From JAPOQD01 sp964620555 (GTDB taxonomy: Bacteria; Pseudomonadota; Gammaproteobacteria; Pseudomonadales; Halieaceae), in contig CAZUGZ010000009.1 of the NCBI GenBank assembly GCA_964620555.1, positions 1-54,191 on the forward strand: a stretch of 54,191 bases of DNA, given 5' to 3'. The notes under the pieces were generated by a model. That model did no database searches and had not been told where the DNA came from. It was given only the letters and a program-made list of their open reading frames with translations. The position numbers and the translations under genes are program-made. Of this stretch, positions 17,420 to 23,825 are shown piece by piece (position 1 is the first letter of the stretch; every line of letters begins with the position of its first letter).

Positions 17420-17878
17420 TCACTTGGGCTCACTGCCCGGTCTGACCCGGGCCCGGTCAACCGACCCGAGGGGCAGCAGATACTCCTGTTCATCGATCTC
17501 GATGGCCACGTCCTCACCGACGATTCCCTTCAGCGTCCCCGTGAAGTTGCGGCGCCCATCGAGGGGTTCCCGCAGCCGCATCTCGACCGATTGATTCAGG
17601 TAGTGCTGGTACTGCTCCGGTCGAAACAACAAAGGGTCCACTCCCGGTGAAGACACCTCCAGCGTGTATCCACCGACAATCGGGTTTTCCACATCGAGCA
17701 AAGCGCTGATTTGCTGGCTCACACTGGCGCAATCATCGATGCGAACGCCCTGTTCGCCATCGATATAGATCCGTAACAGGCTGCGCCGCCCGTGTGGCAG
17801 GTACTCGATTCCCCACAGGCTGAAGCCGAGGGATTCGACTGTGGGCTCCAGCATCTGCTGGAGTTGCTGCTGTTTCAT
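17420..17878 (-). CDS. rimP: Ribosome maturation factor RimP
   Basis: RimP helps 30S maturation. The ATG at 17878 yields a 152-residue protein starting MKQQQLQQMLEPTVESLGFS, which matches the E. coli length; a frame extension upstream adds 19 unlikely residues. Family motifs are LWGIEYLPHGRRSLLRIYID, GVRIDDCASVSQQISALLD and the nearly invariant YTLEVSSPGVDPLLF. It heads the rimP-nusA-infB operon. Confidence 0.95.
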   Translation of the reverse strand: MKQQQLQQMLEPTVESLGFSLWGIEYLPHGRRSLLRIYIDGEQGVRIDDCASVSQQISALLDVENPIVGGYTLEVSSPGVDPLLFRPEQYQHYLNQSVEMRLREPLDGRRNFTGTLKGIVGEDVAIEIDEQEYLLPLGSVDRARVRPGSEPK

Positions 17879-17930
17879 TGCTTGCCCTTTTCCTGGTTCC
17901 GGCCCGTTTCCTGCCACCAGATCGGCCACT

Positions 17931-17957
17931 AACAAAAAGCCCCTGAAAAGGGGCTTC
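17931..17957 (-). terminator. Intrinsic terminator upstream of rimP
   Basis: On the minus strand AAGCCCC, a 6-base loop and GGGGCTT form a 7-bp stem followed by TTTGTT. It lies only about 55 bases before the rimP start and about 160 bases after a sigma70-like promoter pointing the same way. It could therefore end a short leader RNA or act as an attenuator for rimP-nusA-infB. The stem and U-tract are directly seen; the regulatory role is inference. Confidence 0.75.
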
Positions 17958-18111
17958 TGATATCTGCTCCGTTCCTACCAGCCAACGGCGCCTGTCAATG
18001 GATAGCGAATCTGGTTTCCTGCCAGTGTCGGCCGTCTCCTCCCATACCGCCATGCAGACCACCGTCCAAGCGCGTTACTATCACAACCGGAGGGAGCCCG
18101 CGCTTTGCCGG
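17958..18111 (-). ncRNA. Possible short leader RNA ahead of rimP-nusA-infB
   Basis: This interval lies between a promoter-like sequence and an intrinsic terminator, so transcription would yield an RNA of about 180 bases including the terminator. No tRNA cloverleaf was found, although many gammaproteobacteria have a tRNA gene here. By eye it did not match 6S, 4.5S/SRP or tmRNA. It may be an attenuated leader rather than an independent RNA. Confidence 0.3.
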
Positions 18112-18117
18112 GGGCGG

Positions 18118-18147
18118 ATTATACCTGCATTTCAACCGCTTATCCAA
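18118..18147 (-). promoter_or_regulatory. Sigma70-like promoter for the rimP operon
   Basis: On the minus strand TTGGAT (18147-18142) is followed after 18 bases by a perfect TATAAT (18123-18118). It is the only strong promoter-like match in the 424-base gap between rimP and the SDR gene and points toward rimP, so it probably drives the rimP-nusA-infB string. Confidence 0.6.
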
Positions 18148-18190
18148 TGCAGGTCCCTTTCCTTTCCCATCCGGTATTCCCGCCTCTTCT

Positions 18191-18265
18191 TTCCGGCGAA
18201 AGCCGGAATCCAGTGGCTTTCGGTGACCACGGAAAAGACGCTGGATGCCGGGTCAGGCCCGGCAT
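18191..18265. repeat. REP-like paired hairpin element
   Basis: Two palindromes flank a short spacer: TTCCGGC-GAAA-GCCGGAA (18191-18208) and ATGCCGGG-N5-CCCGGCAT (18245-18265). The adjoining words AATCCAG and CTGGATGCC are typical of the extragenic palindromic repeats scattered through many proteobacterial genomes. No second full copy is in the window. It lies in the rimP-SDR gap, near the 3' end of the SDR gene. Confidence 0.6.
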
Positions 18266-18302
18266 GACGGCAGGGGGGGCATCCCGACCCCATGCCGCGA
18301 TG

Positions 18303-19094
18303 TCAATTGTAAGGCCTGACCCCATGCTGCGTGCTCCGCAGCGAGTCCAGGTCCCTCTGCAGGGCCTGTTCGGCGCTCGCGCGATTTACCGCCCCGGCGA
18401 CGGTGACCACCGTTGCCTGTCCGCTGTCCAATGCGTCCAGGCTCTCCGCCACGACCTGCTCCGGCAGCATCCACATTTCTTCCGGCACTTCGGGCGTTTC
18501 ATAGTCGTCGAATGCCTCCCGCTCGTGCAACTCGGTGTGGGTGAAACCGGGCACCAGGCACTGTACCTGTACACCGCTGCCACTCAGTTCCTGGCTGAGC
18601 GCACCGGAAAAGCTGGTCAGGAAAGCCTTGCTTGCTCCGTACACGGCCACGTCCGTATAGGGGGTAAAGTTGCACATGGAGGAGACGTTGACAATGCAGC
18701 CACGCCCGGCACTCTTCATGGCGGGCAGGGCCTGGTGAACCAGCGCCAGGGCGGCGTCGATGTGCACCCGGACCATGCCCATCTGCCGCTCCAGCGGCAC
18801 TGAGTCGAAGGCGCCGATGATGGTAAAGCCCGCGTTGTTGACCAGGTAGTCCAGCGGCTCCGCTCGCGCTATTGCCTCCAGCACCTGCCCCAGCCCGGCG
18901 GGGTCGGCCAGGTCCACCGCCAGCGTGGTGGCTTCAACGCCCTGCCGGGACAGTTCCCCGGCCAGTTCCTGCAGTCGCTCGTCGCGCCGGCCCACCAGTA
19001 TCATGCGCCGGCACCGGCTCGCCAATTGCCGGGCATACTCTCTGCCGATTCCAGCCGAGGCCCCGGTGACCAGGGCCAGTCCCGTGGCGGCCAC
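18303..19094 (-). CDS. Short-chain dehydrogenase/reductase
   Basis: A 263-residue classical SDR. The cofactor loop TGASAGIGREYA is at residues 9-20, followed by NNAG near residue 90 and the catalytic set Ser (VNVSSMCNF), Tyr and Lys (VYGASKAF). The basic residues after the second strand (GRRDERL) suggest NADP(H). The start is GTG at 19094, only 5 bases after the stop of the TonB receptor gene upstream, so the two are likely co-transcribed. The substrate is unknown; pairing with a receptor suggests it acts on the imported compound, which is inference. Confidence 0.85.
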   Translation of the reverse strand: MAATGLALVTGASAGIGREYARQLASRCRRMILVGRRDERLQELAGELSRQGVEATTLAVDLADPAGLGQVLEAIARAEPLDYLVNNAGFTIIGAFDSVPLERQMGMVRVHIDAALALVHQALPAMKSAGRGCIVNVSSMCNFTPYTDVAVYGASKAFLTSFSGALSQELSGSGVQVQCLVPGFTHTELHEREAFDDYETPEVPEEMWMLPEQVVAESLDALDSGQATVVTVAGAVNRASAEQALQRDLDSLRSTQHGVRPYN

Positions 19095-19099
19095 CGGTA

Positions 19100-21472
19100 T
19101 CAGCGGGTGCGGTAGCGCACCGAGAGGAAGTAGCGCTCCGGCTCGGTGTAGCGGGTGTCTACCGAACCGAAGGCGTCCACCACCGTGCCGCCGCTGATTT
19201 TCCGTTCGTCCGAAATGTTGCGGCCGTAGAGCGAAATCTCCCAGCGCTGGTCCGCGCTGATATAGGAGACGCCGGCGTTGTAGGTGGCGTAACCATCCAC
19301 ATTGAGGGTGTCGTAGGCGCTGGCGTTCCTGTCGAAGGTGTAAAAGATTTCACCCTTGTAGGCCATGTCCGCGCGCAGGCGCAACAGGCCGCCCGCGGAC
19401 AGCGGCAGCTCGTACTGGACCCCCAGGTTGCCGGTCCAGTCGGGGGTGTCGGTGAATTCCCGGTCACTGACATCCTGCATGAACAACACGCCCGGGTTGT
19501 CGGGTCGCTCCGCCTCCACGAAGAACTCGTCGTATTCCGGCTCGATGTAGCTGACCCCGCCGTTGACGCTCCAGCCCTCCGCCGGCACGGCCACCATCTC
19601 GAGTTCAAAGCCCCATAGGTTGGACTCGGCGGCGTTCTCCACGATCAGTGCCAGGGCGCCTCCCGCCGATTCGGAAGAGCGGTTGACCAGGAACTGCTGG
19701 TCCTCGTACTCGTTGTAGAAAATCGCGCCGTTGAGTTGCACGCGGTTGTCCGCAAACTGGGATTTGAAGCCTATTTCGTAACTGGTCAGGGTCTCGGGGT
19801 CCGCGGTGGAGATTTCATGGTTGGCCAATGGGCGGGCATTGAACGCACCGCTACGGAACCCCCGGGAAACGTGCGCGTAGCTCATCAGATCCTCATTCCA
19901 CTGGTAGTCCAGCCCCACCTTGGGTGAAAACTCCGACCACTCTTCGCTGCAACTGTAGCGGCTGCCGTTGCCGTCTGGCACCACGTCGCCACAGGACGGG
20001 TCATCGGTGGGCCCGGGGGCCACGATGGGTGTCTGGCTGGCGCGTTTGAGCGTACTGGTAGTCATGTCTTTTTCATCTTCGGTATAGCGGCCGGCCAGCG
20101 TCAGGCGCAGCTTGTCGGTGAGGCTGTAGGTGCCGTGGAAGTACGCGGCATAACTGGTGACCTCCTGTTCCCGGATGTAATCCAGGGAGAAGTCGAAGGG
20201 CACCGCCAGGAAGGCCAGGGGTGGCCCTCCCGGACCCAGGGTGATATCGAAGGGCAGTGACCGCAGGCCCTCATACAGACCGTCGGCAATGTGGACTTCG
20301 CTGATGTGTATGCCGTCCTCTTTGAAGTAGTAGCCGCCGGCGACCCAGTCCAGGCGGTCATCGAGGGCACTGCCGCTGAAGATGAACTCCTGACTGACCT
20401 GGTCGTGGTCAAAGATGGTGCCCACCTCGAAGAAACCCAGCGGGTCGTTGTCGCTGTCGCGGTACTGTTCCGACTCCAGGTCCCGGTAGCCGGTGATGGA
20501 CTTGACGGTCAGGCCGCCCAGCTCCCAGGTATTGTTCCAACTGAAGCCCTCGGTCTCCACCACGTCCTTGGTACGTGGGGTGACATTGCTCTCGTCGATA
20601 TCGGGATTCTCGGTGCAGCAGGTGGCCACGAATCCGTTGTAGAGGGCGGCGAATATCTGGGTCGGGTCGAAATCTTCCAGCACGTGGGGCCGGACCTGCT
20701 GGTCCTGATCGGTGACGTCCACCACCAGGTGCGAACTGAAGGTATCCGACGGGGTCCACAACAAGTGGCCCCGCGCACCCCACAGGTCTTCGTTGCCGGC
20801 GTCGTCGGCCCCGACCCGGTCCTGCCAGCCGTCGTATTCGTTGGCCCGAATGGAAATGCTCGCGCTCAGACGGTCCGGGACCAGGGACGTCTCACCGTAG
20901 GCGGAGATGCCGTAATATCCCCCGTCACCCAGGGTAATGGTGACATCGAGGCTGGGCTGGTGGGAGGGTGCCCGGGTGACCACATCGATGGCGCCGCCGA
21001 TGGTATTGCGGCCGAACAGGGTGCCCTGGGGGCCGCGCAGGACGGTGACCTGCTCGATGTCGTTGAATTCCAGGTTGCTACCCACGTGGCGGGCCATGTA
21101 GACACCGTCGACGTAAATGCCCACACCGGGGTCCAGGGTCAGCGCAAAATCGTTGGAGCCGATACCGCGCACAAAGGCCTGCAAGGTCTGCGCGCCACCC
21201 TCGCTGCTGGTGCTGAAGCTCAGGTTGGGGACCATCTGTTCGAGGCTGCGAACATCGGGCAAATGTGCGTCCTCAATGGTGGCCGCGGAAATCGCGGTGA
21301 TGGAGAGCGGTGTGCGTTGCAGGTTTTCTTCCCGTTTGCGGGCGGTTACCAGCACCTCTTCCAGGTGCAGTGAGGGGCCGTCCTCGGCGAGGGCGGGAGC
21401 GCCACTGTAGGCAAAACAACTGGCCAGGAGAATCGGGAGAAGAGGGGAACGGGGGTGGAGTGATGCTGCCAT
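19100..21472 (-). CDS. TonB-dependent outer-membrane receptor (1)
   Basis: A 790-residue TonB-dependent receptor. A signal peptide (to about residue 29, APALA) is followed by a TonB-box-like LEEVLVTARKREENL. The plug domain shows DPGVGIYVDGVYMAR and LRGPQGTLFGRNTIGGAIDVVT, and a 22-strand-type barrel follows to the C-terminus. The plug sequence resembles the FecA/FyuA-like group frequent in sphingomonads and Halieaceae, which often import hydrophobic or aromatic compounds rather than iron. An AGAGGA element lies 8 bases before the ATG. The protein ends YFLSVRYRTR rather than with the usual aromatic residue, which is slightly odd. Its ligand cannot be assigned. Confidence 0.93.
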   Translation of the reverse strand: MAASLHPRSPLLPILLASCFAYSGAPALAEDGPSLHLEEVLVTARKREENLQRTPLSITAISAATIEDAHLPDVRSLEQMVPNLSFSTSSEGGAQTLQAFVRGIGSNDFALTLDPGVGIYVDGVYMARHVGSNLEFNDIEQVTVLRGPQGTLFGRNTIGGAIDVVTRAPSHQPSLDVTITLGDGGYYGISAYGETSLVPDRLSASISIRANEYDGWQDRVGADDAGNEDLWGARGHLLWTPSDTFSSHLVVDVTDQDQQVRPHVLEDFDPTQIFAALYNGFVATCCTENPDIDESNVTPRTKDVVETEGFSWNNTWELGGLTVKSITGYRDLESEQYRDSDNDPLGFFEVGTIFDHDQVSQEFIFSGSALDDRLDWVAGGYYFKEDGIHISEVHIADGLYEGLRSLPFDITLGPGGPPLAFLAVPFDFSLDYIREQEVTSYAAYFHGTYSLTDKLRLTLAGRYTEDEKDMTTSTLKRASQTPIVAPGPTDDPSCGDVVPDGNGSRYSCSEEWSEFSPKVGLDYQWNEDLMSYAHVSRGFRSGAFNARPLANHEISTADPETLTSYEIGFKSQFADNRVQLNGAIFYNEYEDQQFLVNRSSESAGGALALIVENAAESNLWGFELEMVAVPAEGWSVNGGVSYIEPEYDEFFVEAERPDNPGVLFMQDVSDREFTDTPDWTGNLGVQYELPLSAGGLLRLRADMAYKGEIFYTFDRNASAYDTLNVDGYATYNAGVSYISADQRWEISLYGRNISDERKISGGTVVDAFGSVDTRYTEPERYFLSVRYRTR

Positions 21473-21611
21473 GTGGGAATCCTCTCAATATTGTTGTATT
21501 CCGTGTACAGAACCGGGGAATAGACTACACTAGCCCCATCTGCTCCAGCAATCCAGCGATGGGTTTGGAGCGGATTCAGCGGAAAATTACCTGAAATTGC
21601 CGGGGGCAGCC

Positions 21612-23021
21612 ATGTCGTTCCGTTCGCTGCTGAAATTCACCTTCACCCTGGTGCTGGCCGGCGCTGCTCACCAGGCCACGGCGTCGGCCATTCGGGTGGT
21701 GGAACTCGAAGGCGCCATCGGCCCGGCCTCCGCGGACTATTTCATCCGCGCTCTGGAACGCGCCGACGAAGCAGGTATCGATCTCGTGGTGCTGCGCCTC
21801 GACACCCCCGGCGGGCTCGACAAGTCCATGCGCGACATGATCAAGGCGATCCTCGCTGCCCGCACCCCGGTGGCTACCTACGTTGCACCGAACGGCTCGC
21901 GCGCCGCCAGCGCGGGTACCTACATCATGTATGCCAGCCACATCGCCGCCATGGCTCCGGCCACCAATATCGGTTCCTCGACTCCGGTCAGCCTCGGCGG
22001 CGAAGGCTCTCCGTTCCCCCTGCCCAGTGCACCCGACCAACCCGACTCCGGCACCGGGGACGCTGCCGAAGAGGGTGCAGAGGGTGAAGAGAGCGACGGG
22101 GTCGCCGACGAGCCGGCATCGCCAATGGCCGGGTCGGCCATGGAGCGCAAGGTTCTCAACGATGCCGTGGCCTACATCAAGGGCCTCGCCGAGTTGCGCG
22201 GGCGCAATGCCGAATGGGCGGAACTCACGGTACGCGAAGCCGCCAACCTCACCGCCAGCGAGGCATTGGCGGCCAACGTCATCGACCTCGTCGCCGACGA
22301 CCTGGCGGCACTGCTCGCCGCGGTCAATGGCCGCACGGTGAGCGCCGGCGGCATGGACGTGACCATCGACAGCTCCGAACCCGAAGTCGTCCATATCGAA
22401 CCCGACTGGCGCTACCAGTTACTCGGTGTCATCACCGACCCCAATGTCGCCTACATCCTGCTCCTGATCGGCATCTACGGACTGATCTTCGAATTTTACA
22501 GCCCGGGCGTCGGCCTGGGCGCCGTCACCGGCATAATCTGCCTGTTACTCGGTGCCTTCGCCCTGCAGTTGCTGCCCATCAACTACGCCGGCCTGGCGCT
22601 GTTGGCAGTTGGTATCTGCATGTTGGTGGCCGAGGCATTCACTCCGAGTTTTGGCGTGTTCGGCGTCGGCGGTGTGGTGGCGTTCGTGGTCGGTTCGATC
22701 ATTCTCATGGACACTGACCTGCCCGCCTACCAGATTTCGTTGCCGATCATTGCCGCTTTTGCCGCGCTATCGGCGGGCATCGTGGTGTTCGCCCTGGGTG
22801 CCGCGCTGCGCTCCCGCAAGTCGAAATTCGCTTCGGGCAAGGAAATCATGATTGGCGCCAGCGCCCAGGTGGTCGAGGACTTCAGCGGCCAGGGCCGGGT
22901 GCGCGCGTTCGGTGAAGTGTGGCAGGCGAGCGGCGAACAAGGCGTCAGGTATGAGAAGGGCAGCCGGGTCAGGATTACCGCGGTGGACCGGCTGCGCGTG
23001 CGCGTCGAGAAGGAGAACTGA
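21612..23021 (+). CDS. NfeD-family membrane serine protease
   Basis: NfeD proteins are membrane proteases that act with stomatin-like partners. From the ATG at 21612 (the frame opens 15 bases earlier at a TTG) the 469-residue product has a signal peptide, then a ClpP-like protease domain. Its catalytic pair appears to be S100 (in RAASAGTY) and K180 (in MERKVLND). Four or five membrane spans follow (about residues 275-400), then a C-terminal OB-fold (about 410-469). The segment between the catalytic residues carries an acidic Gly/Pro-rich insertion (about 127-176) longer than I would expect. The stop is 2 bases before the stomatin gene, the classic nfeD-slipin pairing. Confidence 0.9.
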   Translation: MSFRSLLKFTFTLVLAGAAHQATASAIRVVELEGAIGPASADYFIRALERADEAGIDLVVLRLDTPGGLDKSMRDMIKAILAARTPVATYVAPNGSRAASAGTYIMYASHIAAMAPATNIGSSTPVSLGGEGSPFPLPSAPDQPDSGTGDAAEEGAEGEESDGVADEPASPMAGSAMERKVLNDAVAYIKGLAELRGRNAEWAELTVREAANLTASEALAANVIDLVADDLAALLAAVNGRTVSAGGMDVTIDSSEPEVVHIEPDWRYQLLGVITDPNVAYILLLIGIYGLIFEFYSPGVGLGAVTGIICLLLGAFALQLLPINYAGLALLAVGICMLVAEAFTPSFGVFGVGGVVAFVVGSIILMDTDLPAYQISLPIIAAFAALSAGIVVFALGAALRSRKSKFASGKEIMIGASAQVVEDFSGQGRVRAFGEVWQASGEQGVRYEKGSRVRITAVDRLRVRVEKEN

Positions 23022-23023
23022 TC

Positions 23024-23806
23024 ATGGTAATTTTCACTGGTATCGTCATCGTTGCCGTTCTGGCCATCCTCGTCACCATGTTCCGCGTGTTGCGCGAGTA
23101 CGAGCGGGGCGTCGTCTTCCTGCTCGGGCGCTTCCAGCGGGTCAAGGGCCCCGGTCTCATCATCATCATACCGATTCTCCAGCAGATGGTTCGCGTCGAC
23201 CTCAGGACCATCGTCATGGACGTGCCCACCCAGGACCTCATCACCCGTGACAACGTCTCGGTCAAGGTCAACGCGGTGCTGTACTTCAAGGTCCTGGACC
23301 CCGACCACGCGGTGCTCAACGTCGAAAATTACATGGAGGCAATTGGCCAGTTGGCGCAGACCACCTTGCGTTCGGTGCTCGGGCAGCACGAACTCGACGA
23401 GTTGCTGGCCGAGCGCGAGCGGCTCAACAACAACATCCAGACCATCCTCGATCAGCAGACCGATCAATGGGGCATCAAGGTCGCCAGCGTGGAGATCAAG
23501 CACGTCGACATCGACGAGAGCATGATCCGCGCCATCGCCAAACAGGCCGAAGCCGAACGCGAACGGCGCGCCAAGATCATCCATGCCGACGGTGAGTTCG
23601 AAGCCTCGACCAGGCTGGTGGAGGCCGCCCAGCAAATGTCCCGCGAATCCGGCTCCATGCAATTGCGCTACCTGCAAACGCTGACCGAGATCGCCGGCGA
23701 GAAGTCGTCGACCATCGTCTTCCCGCTGCCGGTAGACGTGATGGCGACCGTGAGCCGCATCTTGGGGCAGCCGGATGACGGTGCTGCCCAGCCCGAGGAT
23801 TCGTAA
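23024..23806 (+). CDS. Stomatin/slipin (SPFH domain) protein
   Basis: A 260-residue slipin: one N-terminal hydrophobic hairpin (about 2-20), the signature REYERGVVFLLGRFQRVKGPGLI, the SPFH domain (VDLRTIVMDVPTQDLITRDNVSVKVNAV and following), and a C-terminal helical region rich in AEAERERRAKII. Such proteins form membrane microdomain scaffolds. Pairing with NfeD is conserved across bacteria and archaea, and NfeD can cleave the stomatin C-terminus in characterised examples. It is translationally adjacent to nfeD, and the operon ends here. Confidence 0.93.
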   Translation: MVIFTGIVIVAVLAILVTMFRVLREYERGVVFLLGRFQRVKGPGLIIIIPILQQMVRVDLRTIVMDVPTQDLITRDNVSVKVNAVLYFKVLDPDHAVLNVENYMEAIGQLAQTTLRSVLGQHELDELLAERERLNNNIQTILDQQTDQWGIKVASVEIKHVDIDESMIRAIAKQAEAERERRAKIIHADGEFEASTRLVEAAQQMSRESGSMQLRYLQTLTEIAGEKSSTIVFPLPVDVMATVSRILGQPDDGAAQPEDS

Positions 23807-23825
23807 ACGGGCCGCCGGACTGTGA

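Noticed and set aside
17966..18117. Possible tRNA gene upstream of rimP
   Set aside because: The position is where many gammaproteobacteria carry a tRNA, but no acceptor stem, anticodon loop or T-loop GTTCRA-type pattern could be assembled.
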